Shown piece after piece: positions 46,524-59,257 of a stretch of DNA of 64,000 nt. This DNA is from Paratinospora sagittata (taxonomy: Eukaryota > Streptophyta > Magnoliopsida > Ranunculales > Menispermaceae). Position 1 is the stretch's first letter. Each line of letters begins with the position of its first letter. The position numbers were made by a program, and so were the translations under genes. The stretch is taken from positions 22,247,956-22,311,955 of the forward strand of contig CM069593.1 in the NCBI GenBank assembly GCA_035771175.1. The letters run 5' to 3'. Under the pieces are notes generated by a model. The model did not search any database and had not been told where the DNA came from. It saw only the letters and a list, made by a program, of their open reading frames with translations.

Positions 46524-46998
46524 TGTAACACCCCGTGCTTTTAATCAAGGTATTTGGTTAATTTATATGTATACTAAAGAGTATAATACACGTATAAGTA
46601 CCTTTAAAGCCATGTGTACATGTGTCAAATGAACTTGAAAATGTTAAAAGTGAATTCGAAATGTGATTTTAAATAGAAATCGATTGACAACACGCGTATG
46701 TCTCATGTGAATTGATGAGTGTATAGAAGAAGAGGGGATGAATGAAGTAAGAAAAAAATAAAATAAAACTACATTACTGTTCATTTGCGGGTGTTGTTCA
46801 CCGAACAGTATCGTGAATAGTACTCATATGGAAAGAAGAAAAAAAAATATAAATAAAAGAACGAAAGAAGTTGTAGAGAAAAGAAGAACGAAAGAAGGAG
46901 AAGAAAGAAAAAGGAAACGATGGATTCACGGCCAAATCTAACGTGCCGATAAGCTATTTTTGCTATTTTTCGTCATGAAATTGATCTTTAACTAGTGT
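46524..46998 (+). mobile_element. Truncated chromovirus-type LTR inside the Athila integrase
   Basis: Begins TGTAACACCCCGTGCTTTTA directly after the integrase codons. It matches the start of the full LTR at 61319 through TAAGCTATTTTTGCTATTTT and CGTCATGAAATT. It is cut off after about 475 bp, and integrase coding resumes at about 47000. No target duplication is recognisable, so a deletion probably followed insertion. Confidence 0.75.
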
Positions 46999-46999
46999 A

Positions 47000-47308
47000 T
47001 GACGATGCACTAATAGGAAAGATTGGGCATTGAAGCTTGATGATGCTTTATGGGCATACCGCACCGCCTACAAAACACCCATTGGAATGTCTCTTTATAG
47101 GCTTGTCTTTGGAAAGTCTTGTCATTTACCATGTGAGTTGGAGCATCGAGCTTATTGGGCAATAAGGAAATTAAATTTTGATATGAAGGCTTGTGGAGAG
47201 CAAAGGCTATTTCAACTCAATGAAATGGATGAGTTTAGTCAAGATGCCTTTGAGAATGCTAAGATCTATAATGAAAGAACCAAGGGTTGGCAGACAAGCA
47301 TATCTTGA
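47000..47308 (+). pseudogene. Athila-like integrase, second part
   Basis: [40 protein letters not shown] and [10 protein letters not shown] are the C-terminal integrase phrases of Athila-type elements. It continues the protein interrupted at 46523. Confidence 0.85.
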
Positions 47309-47814
47309 AGACAGTTTCTTTCGGGGCAACAAGTCCTCCTTTACAATTCAAGACTAAGGCCCTTTCCAGGAAAGTTGAAGTCTAGGTGGTCCGGGCCATT
47401 TCTTGTCACAAAAGTTTTCCCTATGGAGCAGTAGAGCTACAAAGCTAACATGGTGGACGTTTGTTTCAAGTGAACGAGCAAAGGGTAAAAAACTACTATG
47501 GAGCATTTAATCCAAGCAAGGAGAAGCTACCCCTTCATCAACCATCTTGAGCAAGAAAAATGAAAGTCTAGCTAATGACTATAGAGAAACGTTTGTTAGG
47601 AGGCAACCCAATTGGTCTTTTTTTTCATGGTTTATTTTTATTGTAGTCATTGTAGTATAAATTTTGAGTTTTTGCTTTCCACCAACGACATTCATTTTTT
47701 TCCCTTTCAGGTTTTGATTCAAGTTTGGGGGAGGGGTCCTCGGCGTTACTAAGAAAAAGAGAAGAATTTTGAAGCCTTCTACCCTCGTGGGTTAAGGGAT
47801 ACATAAGGCCTTTT

Positions 47815-50800
47815 TGTCACACCCCAGTACACAGCCCTCCTACAACGTCTATGTAGCACCCGTGCCTTTAGGTGACGTCATTTTGACCCATAGTGTACCG
47901 GTATACGTATTTGTATACGTATGTGTATATATATTTTGATGCTCGAAGTACGTAAGTTCGAGTGTCTTTGCATGATTTTAGGTCATAAAGGGTACGCATG
48001 AAATTTTGGAACCATCGGAGACCCGTTCGACGTCAAAACATTTCAAAAACGGTGTTTTGGATCCAGTGGAGCTTTCTATTTCTGTCACAACTTACATCAA
48101 TGGTTTGATCTCCTAGATCCATTGTCTGATTGGGCTGAAATTTTGTCAGCTCATTCTTATATGGTAGATCTTCATTCGGAACGGTCAAGATCTTATTTGG
48201 AGTTACCTAATTTGAGTTATAACGCCCAAAACACTGTTTCACGGATTCTGGGATTTTCTTACGCAGTTTTGATCAAACAGAGAGATCTCACACTCCCACC
48301 GTTGGATTGAGCCTAAAGTTTACCAGAATGTTTATAACTTACTCATTCAACGTTTGAACGGTCAAGATGTTAAACTCGTGCGTATTTTGTAAGAAATGGA
48401 CTATCTAAGTGAAAGTATTGTAACAGGAAATCTGGGTTTTTGATAATTTTGGCAACTTTTAGTTGTGGGCCTAAGCTTATCTATTTAAGCAACCAAAACG
48501 GGATTTTAGGCTCATTTGCTCATTTCTCAGCCAGAAAAGAAGGAAAGGTGCTGGAGAGGAGAAAAGGAGGGGAAAGTTAGGGTTTGGTGATTTCTTGCTC
48601 AAGAACACCTAAGGTTTGTATTTTTCCTCCATTTCTTCCTTGAATCTCCCTATTAGTTGCATGATAGTTTTATTTTGAGCATGAGGGTTTCATTTTGATG
48701 CATGCATTGTGATGAACCTTGGATGGGTGGAAGACCAAAGTTGGAGTTGAGTCTTGCATATCACATATGTGTGATTAGAGAGTGTAAGGAGTACACTAAT
48801 GGTGAAAGCCCCAATTTCTAGCAAGAAATTGGAAGGTTTAGTTCAAATGACCTAAACTTAGTTTATGGCCTTAGACTTTTTCAAAATGTTTGCATGTCAA
48901 CTATGTTGATCTAGTGGCCATTGTGGATGATTCCATGTTGCAAGATCAGTAAAATTCATGGTTGAACATGGTGCCCTAGTGTAAAATTGGCAATAGGGCA
49001 TATGTATGAAAATTTCCAGATTTGGGGCTTTTGATGCTCTTGATATAAAATCTGGAAAATTATGCAATGTAGGTCTAATTGGACATGATTAGAGTTGTTT
49101 GATGATTGAATTCAGTGGGTTCACATAATGAATACCCTAAGATTGACTAATTTTGATCTAGGCTAAGTATTTGGTAATTTTGCATGTAATTTGGGGATTT
49201 TGCCCAAATTGGGAGTTTTCACCCAAAGCAAGTCAATTTGTGAAATTGACTTGGGGATTGTTTAATTGGACCCAAATTAAGTAGAATCATGGGTTTAAAA
49301 TGTTAGTACCTATGTTAAATTGATATGACTTAGTTCATTTTGACCTTATGTTTTATATTGGCCTAATTGGGGATTTTGATCAAGACTTAGTCAATTGATG
49401 AAATTGACTTGATGTATAGTCTAATTGACCCTAATTATAATTGAATTTTATGTATATTAGTGGTTGGATCATGGGATCACCCTATTACATTCAATTTAGG
49501 TCAATCTTAGTTTAATTGAGTCTAAATGATCAAGTTGGGCAATATGGAAATTGGCTCAATGGGGTAATCAATTTAGAATCTAATTGACTTTAGATTGGGT
49601 TTGAACATGGGGTTTTGACACACTTTATGACTGATTTTCAGTTGTGTGAACCATGTTATTTTCAGGTCTTGTGATTGATCTTGAACCCGTTTAGTCAATT
49701 GGAGAGTTTTGGCAATTGGATTGGCTAGACTTAGCCAATCAAGTGTGAGTGTTCTTTTACTTTTGGATTATTTATATGTGGCATTGTAGTATAGAAATGT
49801 TTTAAATACTTATGTATGATGGTATGCATGTTTTAATATTCCATGAAATTCATTTGAGCATAATTCATTGGGATGACAATTTGGGTTGAGGCCCCTAGTT
49901 GGAATTTCCTCTTTTTGAGAATTCTCATAAGTCTAGCGGCGATCCCAGTTGTGTACCTGGCAGAGGGTTTTATGCCTTGTGTATGGGTAGGTTTGTTTAA
50001 AATAATCCTACGTGCTGCACGACCCCATAAACCCTATTAGAATACGAGTATTGTGTGTGTGTTCGGGCGCTGTGTGTCGCGCACCAGGCCTTGAAACCCC
50101 CATACTCAGGAGGTGTTAGGATTGCATGAGCATGACTACAAAATGTTATGCATCGTCTTATGTATGACTTGATGCATTATGTTAGCATGTATGTAATATA
50201 TTTCGTCATCATGATATTTCAACTGTTTTATGATCTTACCATGTTTTATAAATGCACGTATATGCCACTTGTAAATAACATTCACTGAGCTGGCTGTAGC
50301 TCACACCTCACCATCTTCTTTCAGGATCTGATAGAAAAGGAAAAGGGAAGGGTTGACTGCGGAGCGTCCCTTGTTTTTGTTTCATGTAGGTGTTGTACAT
50401 TTAGTTTTGTATTTTGATAATTATGTACATGATAACACCTAGTAATAGTATATTTAACACATAGTTGGGATGCGTTGGATTTTGTATCATTTTGAAGACT
50501 TTGGAATTTTATGTTTATAAAACTTTGGAGAAGTAATATTTTATTTCATTATGATCATGATAGTTGGTTGTTAATGATGTACTTTTATTTCTTTTTGGGG
50601 ATTCGTATATGTATTTTAGGCTGACGGGACGTCGGGTGTACCGACGAAGGGTATACTCGGAGGTTCCCGTGCCGGTCATGAAGTCACGTATAGTGGGTCG
50701 TGACAGTCTAGTACCCCCGGGATGTGATGGGTACCTCATACCGAGCGTACCCAAGCCGTTATATACCACGTAATATTATCACATCCCACGCTGTAGGCGG

Positions 50801-50821
50801 GCTGTGTACTGGGGTGTGACA
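47815..50821 (+). mobile_element. 3.0-kb solo LTR with 20-bp perfect inverted ends
   Basis: It starts TGTCACACCCCAGTACACAG and ends with the exact reverse complement of these 20 bases. No coding domain lies inside. It shares long phrases with the solo LTR at 2434-5341 (for example GCATGTCAACTATGTTGA near 48890 and 3755). Motifs such as AGATCCATTGTCTGATTGGG and TTCACTGAGC precede a pyrimidine tract. The adjacent host bases (CTTTT before, ATTAC after) do not match, so the duplication has been lost or mutated. It sits between Athila integrase and the Athila purine tract. Confidence 0.7.
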
Positions 50822-51245
50822 ATTACCCTTCTCTTCATGTGCATGTTTTTGCATTGAGGACAATGCCAACTTTAAGTTTGGGGGAGTTTGAATTCTTGGT
50901 GTCTTTAGTGTAAATTTTGAAAACAATTGTGATTTTTTTTTTGTTTTTCATGCATTTTAATCAATGAATAATTTCATATTCCATTATGAGCTTTGATTTG
51001 ATTTGATCTTGTATTGATGATTTAAGATAGGATTTAGGATAAATTGTACTCTTTAGTCTGCGTGTTTGATCTACTTTGCCATGTTTATTGGACATTCTCG
51101 TTGACTTTTGAGCATTAAATTAAGATCACGAGTTCCACTTGTTTGCTTAAATCAAGATTATGCAAGTAAGGTACCTTTAGATCTCATTTGTAAACTGAAC
51201 TCTAAAACTTGTTTGATCACTTCTTGAGGCGAGATCCTAGGAATC
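50822..51245 (+). other. Athila-like 3' internal region with purine tract
   Basis: TTGCATTGAGGACAATGCCA followed by AAGTTTGGGGGAG (about 50871-50886) is characteristic of the region before the 3' LTR of Athila-type elements. There is no coding sequence. Confidence 0.6.
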
Positions 51246-51249
51246 ACAC

Positions 51250-53158
51250 TATGAGAGATATGACAACCCTTGTATGACCGTTACAAGGTAGTCACAGCCT
51301 CTCATTACCCAATTCACAGTCATTTCAAGGATCTCCAATCCTTGTTAGGACAGGCCTACTGACAATGAGGTTAAGCATAACACTCATCCGGGTCTAATTC
51401 CTAACGAAATGACAACATATGCGATCTGCCTTTGCAAATGCCAAAATCATTTATGAATGCAAATTAAAACACAATGCAACAATATATGCATAACATATTT
51501 ACCATCAAACATTTCATATATTTAAAATGTCATACAAGAACCAAAATCAAGAAAATATACTCACAGTGGTTACACAACCGATCTAAGTCAATGTGCCACT
51601 AATGTCCAACAAAAATGATCATCACCAATGACAAATGCATCATAGCATCAATGGTCTCTCAAGATAAGTCACCAATACCTCAAACTCCCAATTTCAAACA
51701 CTGCACATATAAAATTCAAGTCATATTTAATCATTAAAATCAACTAACCATTCAAACTCACTTAAACACCATGACAATAGCTCCACATTCCCAGAGGGAA
51801 TTATTTATACCGTTTCTGTGGTTAATCTAAATATTTCCACAAGAAAAAATAGTGAAAATAGATTTCCCATTTCATATTTTCACAAATTCTCAGTTTATTT
51901 TTCTATTGGAACATATATCAATTTTATTAAAAATCTAGAACATTCCTAAAATTATTCTGTTCACATCGACACGTGTAAAATCACTCATTCTATCATTCTA
52001 CTACCTTCAACAGGTATTTTATTGAGGTTTTACACGTTCGCGAAGGTCACGACAGTGAACTTTACTCACCAAAACCATATATTTAGTTACTAAAAATATC
52101 AAATCATATCCAAAAATCATGATCTTAACATCAAAACGTCCGGAATTCAATTCTCTACGATTCTATGATCTCAAACCAAAGTTTCATTGGATTCTAATTC
52201 CATTTTATTTACTGGATATGATCATAGTACTATTTACGTCACTGTTCACGTCGTCCCTATTCATTGGAAACATGTAATTTTTTACTAAAATTGTCAAACG
52301 GTCTCCAAAAATCATGAACTTAGCATCGATGGACTCGCAACAGTTCATTCTACCATTCTATAGCCTTCAACTGAAGTTTCATTGGGTTTTAAATTATTCA
52401 AAAAAAACTTAATCTAAACTCTAACTTTCAACAAACTTCCAACGGCTATAAAAATTCCAAATGAACATATAAATTCGATCTAACCATATATTTAAGGTTC
52501 TTACAGCCTAAGAAGTGTTTTCCAACCTTCCTAGTGGATTTTCATTCACGTTGGGTCAAAACCCCAGTTTTTAAAAACGTCGTAAAACGACTCCTACAGT
52601 AAAAATTACTTCGAAAGAAAGGTTACATCTAGCTTAGATATCAAGTTCACGAAGAAATATAGTGAAAATCACTTAACGCGAGTCCTGATTTGACTCGAAT
52701 CTCGCGTTTCTCTGTTTTTTCTCCTCTTCGTTCTCTAGTTCGTCTATCTCTCTCTTCTTCTCTTCTTTCTTTCATTCTGCAACTTGTTTTAACTTCTTTT
52801 TATTTTTTTTTATTTTTTTCTCTTGTTGTCAAACGTTGGAGATAGATAGAGATCTTTATTTTATTTTATTTTTTTATCCCATGCTCCTCATGCAATTTAA
52901 CAAACCAACTTTTCCATCTTAATATTTAATTCATTAAATCATACTACAATTCATATATTTAATTAACCAACCCCATTCACCTTATTGGATTTATATTATT
53001 CATTTAACAATTTTATTTTTTTACTAATACCCCTTAAATCTAGCATGTATTTTCATATACGCATATATTTAGCTCATACGTATAAAATACGTGTATTATA
53101 TATCATGATATACGCGTAATTCAACGTATGTAGTTAATTAAAACTACGGGGTGTTACA
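51250..53158 (-). mobile_element. Chromovirus (Tekay/Del-like) 3' LTR, truncated
   Basis: The minus strand begins TGTAACACCCCGTAGTTTTA at 53158. It shares its start and later blocks (AGGAATTAGACCCGGATGAG, TCATTGTCAGTAGG, TGAATTGGGTAATGAGAG) with the LTR at 61319-63276. It is longer in its first part and stops near 51250-51290, before the LTR end, so about 0.7 kb is missing. Immediately upstream on the minus strand is ATTTCGAGGACGAAATTCC plus a purine tract, the usual sequence before a Tekay/Del LTR. Confidence 0.75.
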
Positions 53159-54250
53159 ATCTCCCCAACTTAAGGAATTTCGTCCTCGAAATTTAGAATC
53201 GAGGAATATTCCTCAAGTAAGACTCAATCCCAGAAAATTGCTCCCGCATTTTATATTTCTGCTTCCATGTTTGCTCTTCTTGATACGTGGTAACCTCCCC
53301 AACTTATAGTTGAGTTATATCCATAACATATATGGAATCCGAATGACATTTCCTTAACATCAATATATAGAAAATATTACGGACAACTATCCACTGTGAC
53401 AGTAGAGCAAATCGGTAAGCCAATGGACTTATCCTATCAAGGATCTCTAATGGTCCAACAAATCGCGGTGCGAGCTTTCTTTTCATTCCAAATCTCATTT
53501 GGCTTTTCTGTGGTAAGACCCTTAAACAAAACTGAGTCAGCCACAATAAATTTCAAGGCCTACATATCAACCCTGTGTATTTAATAATATCTTCTGGCAC
53601 CAATAGCCGTAATTTCATACTTTCAAATCAACAAGTTGGAGATCTATAAGGCTTACTATAAAACCTTTAGAGTGCCATTATTATACTATTATAATAGCTA
53701 TTTATACACACAAGTATACACAAATAAAATATTCCTTCCAACTTCTACCAAAATTCAAGTATATCAGACTCGAGCATGCTCATAAGCATCAAAGTCACTC
53801 TCTCAGTTTGTCAAGCAGTCTGAGAGTAAAATATCACACTGAGAAGGAGATGAGTACTAAATCGAGTCTGCATCATATATCAAATCTTGACAAAATCTTC
53901 GGATCTTAATCCGACATGACAAATATCTGAGTACTCCCATAAAATCTCCCTATCTCACACATATACAATATGCTCAGTCTATCAATAAAATTATGGTGTT
54001 TATTAGAAGAATACATAGACTTATCAGTCCACTAATGGTTATTCAAATGGTATCATTTCTATCCATAACCGATAAGATACCATTTGAATCCCATATCCAT
54101 TTAACACAATCCATATTACCAATTCCATAATCTTTCATACTGATATCATACTCGTCTCATCATAAATCTTACTCTCTGAATATGAATATCAATCAGTTGA
54201 ACATGCATTCGAGCACAAATATCAACACATGGAGTAATAGAGAGTACACT
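53159..54250 (-). pseudogene. Chromovirus integrase remnant
   Basis: The C-terminal part reads KRKLAPRFVGPLEILDRISP and LRKCHSDSIYVMD (53304-53546, minus). Farther on, decayed pieces of the core are recognisable, such as a SD-DP phrase near 53915 and QTERVT near 53815. Many stops. The remainder of the element is missing, and Athila sequence resumes at about 54250. Confidence 0.7.
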
Positions 54251-55271
54251 CATAACTGTTTGATGTTTACTTACTTTTGTGTGATGTTTTGTATGTGAAT
54301 AAGAGCTTCAAAGTGTGGTGAAACGAGGCTCAAACGATAAAGAAAAGTGGCCAAGATTATGAGCGAGAAGTGAGCAAAAAGTAGAGAAAGAACACAAAAA
54401 ATCGACTAAGGCATATGAGTGAATTTCTGCACTTGCAACACTCTAGGAGCTGCAACACTTAGGGAAGTGCTGCAGCGCCTAGAATGTATAAAAATCAGCG
54501 ATGTAGCTCTATGACGAACCCAAATTCGTGTTTTTGAGTTTTTTTGGCGATTTTTTATGGTTTTTCTTGGGACTTTTTGGTATTTTTGCACACTTATGTA
54601 TATAAGCTCACTTAGGGTTGGATTAGAAGGGCGAGACTTCATTTTGATAGCAACTTTTCTTGGAGATTAGAGAGAAAAACTTTGGAGGCCAGAGGCAAGA
54701 GAAGCTTGAGGAAGAAGACCAGTTGCAAGACATTTTTGGAAAAGAAGGAAGGAACTCTAAAGAGGGTTTTCTTCATTTCTAATTCAATTCTTCTTGTATT
54801 CATGTCTTCTCTCTTAAATCTTTTTCTTGTATTCTTGAACATGATTATGAGTTAAATTTCTAATCTAGAGGTTTAATTGATCTATGTTGAATCTTACGGT
54901 TTGATTATTCTTTACGTGTTCTTGATTGATTATGTGGGTTTATTTGTAATATCCAATTCTTAATGCTTTTAAATTGCTGGCCACATTTTTGGATGACCTT
55001 AGATTTGATATCTAACACTTGAAAAATGGGATATTGAGTTGGATTAGGGAAATTGCAACCTAGGGTTATTGTATTGAGTTGGAAAACCAACAATTCCCTT
55101 TGAAATCACTCAAAATGGATCCCAAATCTTAATGCATGTTCAATTCATTGATTTATCACTTGAAAAAAGGGAATTAATGTTTTGAGCATAGATAATTCAA
55201 CTATCACTTGGAAGAAGGGTTTAATTGAATTAAGATCCATGATTTATAAATCCATGAATTAATCATTTACA

Positions 55272-55990
55272 TTGTCGAGGCAGGTCGAACGGGTGAGATA
55301 CGTCCATGGTGATTGAATCTGGGTCATTCATTGAGGATATCCAGATGAGATGAACGTGGTTGATCAGAGGGAACCGTCCAGGTTCAATGTATGCAGTCCA
55401 GAACCGTGTGTGATCCAAGGGCGTGTGGGATCGAATGCGACCATCAGATCGCATCTGGTTGTGATTGGACTTGATCCGACTGTGCACAAAAAGACACCTT
55501 GTGCTGCCACGAAAAAATTTATAAATAGAAAATTCATCCCAAAATATCTGATTTTTCAGTATTTTCTCATTTTTCTTTCTTCTTTATTTAGCATTGTTTT
55601 TGTGAGAAAATACAACCGTTTTTGGTTGGATTATTCTTATGATTTGAAGTGTTGCTATCATAAGAAGGAAATCATTATATCCTTGGAGATAATTGTCATA
55701 TACCATGAGCACCAGTGCGAGACAAAATTATCTTAAGGACATAGAGTTAAACTCTAGTTTTAATCTATTGTTGTTATATTGTTACTTTGTTGAAATGGCA
55801 ATTGATCGAGTTTAACCAGACAATGTCTTGTCCCTATTACCTTTGAATAATGAACAGGAAGCAACTGCTATTTTAAAAGAGTGATATTTAAGCGAGATCA
55901 TTGTGACTCTACCACTCAGCTAGGGACTTGTCTGGTTAATTATTTTGAAAGCTATCTTCTGTGAAGCCTGCTACCCTCTACAAGACAACA
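55272..55990 (+). mobile_element. Copia-type solo LTR, 3' part
   Basis: Continues the LTR interrupted at 43346. GTCGAGGCAGGTCGAACGGG and GATACGTCCATGG match the minus-strand LTR, followed by a TATA-like TTATAAATAGAAA (about 55519) and AAGGACATAGAGTTA. It ends ACAAGACAACA and is followed by TATTT (55991-55995), equal to 42919-42923. Confidence 0.8.
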
Positions 55991-56170
55991 TATTTATCCG
56001 TTAATTTTTTATCAAGTTTTTGTCGAGATTATTGTATTATTAAAAATTTACTTTAGTAAGAATATTATGGTAGCAATATTTTTTTTTCATTTGAAAAAGA
56101 ACATGATTGGTAGCTGAGAGAAAGCCTGAATTTTCTCAAGAAAGTTAGTGAATTTCTTGAAAAGATTAAG

Positions 56171-56379
56171 TTGTGTTTGGTTCGTAATATGAAAACTAGG
56201 ATACAACTTTAAAAAGTGAAAATTTAAAAAACAACATTTTATCATTTCTTAAAAGCAACATGTTTTTTTTATAAATTTCAAAAAACCATTTTCGAATTTT
56301 AACCAACCAAATGAGTTTTTCGTGTTTCCAAAATTTTGAATACAAAAAACTGTATCCGAATCATAAACCAAACATGACC
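56171..56379. mobile_element. Probable Tourist-like MITE, ~209 bp
   Basis: Left end GTTGTGTTTGGTTCGTAATA and inverted right end GGTCATGTTTGGTTTATGAT form imperfect terminal repeats. Flanks are TAA (56168-56170) and TTA (56380-56382), compatible with a mutated 3-bp duplication. AT-rich interior without ORF. Confidence 0.5.
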
Positions 56380-56675
56380 TTATAAATTTTAGTATTTAGT
56401 TGATAAGAGAACTAAGAAAAAGATTTTCTCAACCTTTTTTTTTTCTTGTCATAATTTTTTTCTTTTAAGTTGGGGGTTAAGAAAAAGATTTTCTTACCAA
56501 GAAAAAGTTCTCCATAGCTAGATTTTACGAAGTCATAGTTACGTGATTGAACAACTAAATAATTGTGAAAATTTTATTTTGTTTGATCATATCACCACGA
56601 GAAATTTTCTCATGAAGAGTTTCTTAAGAAATAATTCTAGAAAAAAAAAGAATATTCATATTGATGATATGGAAT

Positions 56676-57888
56676 TGTTGACTGTATGGTGGCAATCTTC
56701 ACTGAAATATAGCTTTCAAAATAATTAACTAGATTAGTCTCCAGTCCGAGTGGTAGAATCACAATGGTCTCGCTTAAATACCACTATTCTAGAGCAGCAA
56801 GTTGTCTCTCGTTCACCATTTAAAGAAACTAGGGACAAGACTATGTCTAGTTAAACTAGATCAATTACAATTCCAACAGAGTAACGATGTAAATTGAGGC
56901 TAGAGTGTAACTCTATGTCCTTAAGACAATTATGTCCCGCTTAGGTGCTCACAGTGTATGACACTCGTCTCCTAGGATGCAACAATCTCCTTCTTGTGAC
57001 AGCAACACTTAAACTCACAAGAATAATCGAACCAAAATTGGTTGTACTCACTTACAAAAGAATGCAAAAAGCAGAGAAGAGAGAAGAAAAGAAAATTCAG
57101 AGATTTTGGAATTTTCTGGGATGAATTTCTAAGTTTTAGAGGGCTCTATTTATAGCCAAATCGTGGTTGTACATGGTGCCTGTTTCTGCACCAGATCGCA
57201 CACCGTTGGATCGTATCTGATCAATTTAGGAGCAATCTAACGGCTCCGCTCGTCGCAATCGATCTCGCACCGTTGGATCACGATCGATCCAATTGTTCGC
57301 TATCTAACGGTTCCGATCAGCACACCCGATCCCACACCGTCGTATCTTCGTACATCGCACATAGACATATAACTACATTTATCGTATCTGGACGTCCTAG
57401 ATCCGATCTTCCATGGACGCATCTCATCCGTCCAATCTGCCTCGATCTCCAAAAACTAAAAGCTCTCCAGCTCCTCGCGAAATGCAAAGTGTTGTGCTCC
57501 CTAAGTCTCCCAATCGCTCTTTCGCCCTCGCACATGCGCACGGGGTGATGCAAAACCCCTGAGGCTTCCTTGTGTGTGTGTGTTAACTGAAATTCAAGTG
57601 TAGTACTCTAGCTACACTTATAAGTAAATAATTAGAATTCCATCTTTCCCATGTGGGATTAAAAGATTGTTTCCAAATTTCACCACTTTACACATATCAA
57701 GTAGGTTACTTTAGACTCAATTTCTCATTCATATATAAATGAGTACAGCTAAATACTTATATATTTGTAATATTCACATATCAAAGATTAATAATCAACT
57801 TGGTCCAACCTAAAATCACTTGTGGGTCCCACTTTAATATTTAGCTGAAAATGGTGAAAAACCATGTTAACTTACCCATTTTCCAACA
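56676..57888 (-). repeat. 3' LTR of the minus-strand copia element
   Basis: On the minus strand it begins TGTTGGAAAATGGG and ends CAGTCAACA. It is preceded by a purine tract (GTGGGGGAT, about 57889-57898). It is the same family as the split solo LTR at 42924/55990 (1.21 against 1.14 kb). It contains several imperfect copies of the phrase CACCGTTGGATC (plus strand, 57200-57350). Confidence 0.8.
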
Positions 57889-58499
57889 ATCCCCCACATG
57901 AATGGAAATTGAACTAATTGCACTTTCTATCATCCCCCACATAAATGGATTTTTTTATGCAATTTTAAATTTTTTTTTAATGCAGACACTAGAGAGAGTT
58001 TTAGTGGAACGAGTTGCATCGGGATAAGTAGCTTGTGACTTTGAACCTTCCCTAGTGAAACACTATCGGACTTGCTAGCTAATTAGTGAACACGATGTCT
58101 TGAATTGTTCAACCGTTAATGCAAACCAAGACAATAATGTACACACAACTCAATTCTGAGCAATTTTGGTTCTCACAGTTGTGTTCATTTTGGCCTTGAA
58201 CAACTCCCAAATTCATGAGTGCTTTAGAGAATTCAAGCCTTAAAATCCTCATAAAATTGGCCTAGTTCACACTCACATAGGTGATGTCCTATTAAGAGTA
58301 TCCTTGCTATATCCCACATAATTAATATGTCATAGGAATCATTAAAAGCAATGCTTATCCTTACATATTTTGCAGGCAACGCTATTGTATCATAGGAATG
58401 GGTAGGAGTGTGGTTTTCCTTAGTACTACACCAGATTTCATAATTTAGTTGTCCCTTTTGAACCTAGTTCTTGGGATCTCCAATCATCTAGGTTAGGTT

Positions 58500-59257
58500 T
58501 CCATTATGAAACTCTATTTAATAGGCTTTAACCTCATTCCCCTCGATGAATAATGTACTTGATCTCTAGGCAAACCTTTAGTTAGTGGATCCGCAAAGTT
58601 TTCATTTGATTTGATATAATCTATGAATATTACTCCATTTTCAAGTAATTGTTTAATGGTGTTGTGTCTTCGACATATATGTCTTGACTTACCATTATAC
58701 ATCTTATTATGTGCTCTAGCTATAGCATACATACTATCACAATGAATGCATACTGCTGAGACAGGTTTAGACCAACACAAAATATCCTCTAAAAAGTTAC
58801 GAAACCATTATGCTTCTTCTCTAGCTTTATCTAAAGCTACAAATTCAGATTTCATAGTGGATCTGGTTATACATGTTTGTTTTAAGGATTTTCATGATAT
58901 CGCTCATCCTCTAATTGTGAATACATTTCCACTCGTAGATTTTGTGCCCTTGGAGTCAAATATCTAGTTTGCATCACTTTTATCCTTCTAGAACAACTAG
59001 ATATCTTGTATAATGCAATCCATAATGTTGTGTGTACCTTAGATATCTAAGTACCCTAATCAAAGCTTTCCAATGAGCCTTGCCTGGATTGCTTGTAAAT
59101 CGACTTAATTTATTAATTGCACATGTTATGTCAGGTCGTGTACAAACCATAACATACATTAGACTGCCAAGTATACGTGAATATTCTAATTGATTTATGG
59201 GTTGCCCTTTATTCTTGATAGGATGTAAATTCACATCTATAGGTTTTTTATAGGACT
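58500..59257 (-). pseudogene. Copia reverse transcriptase end and RNase H
   Basis: The minus strand shows [40 protein letters not shown], then STMKSEFVALDKAREEA and SMYAIARAHNKMYNGKSRHI, ending FADPLTKGLPRD. A stop replaces a residue in the ALDKAREEA phrase, and a one-base loss in an A run near 59245 shifts the frame at the solo LTR junction. Confidence 0.85.

Larger units (their letters stand above)
43347..55271 (+). mobile_element. Athila-like Ty3/gypsy element, decayed and repeatedly invaded
   Basis: LTR-like ends at about 43347-44165 and about 54250-55271 share phrases such as TAAATTT(T/C)(T)AAT(T)CTAGAG, GATTTATAAATC and a terminal TTTACA, but are strongly diverged. Between them, polymerase blocks in order: reverse transcriptase, RNase H, integrase, then a purine-rich AAGTTTGGGGGAG tract typical of Athila 3' regions. 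Gag, protease and primer site are missing. Three foreign insertions lie inside (46524-46998, 47815-50821, about 51250-54250). Its insertion split a copia-type solo LTR. No clean 5-bp duplication was found for it (AATCG left, TGTCG right at best). Confidence 0.7.

Noticed and set aside
47815..50821. DNA transposon interpretation of the 20-bp inverted ends
   Set aside because: The interior is related to the TG...CA solo LTR at 2434-5341, there is no transposase, and the ends TGTCACACCCC fit gypsy-type LTRs.
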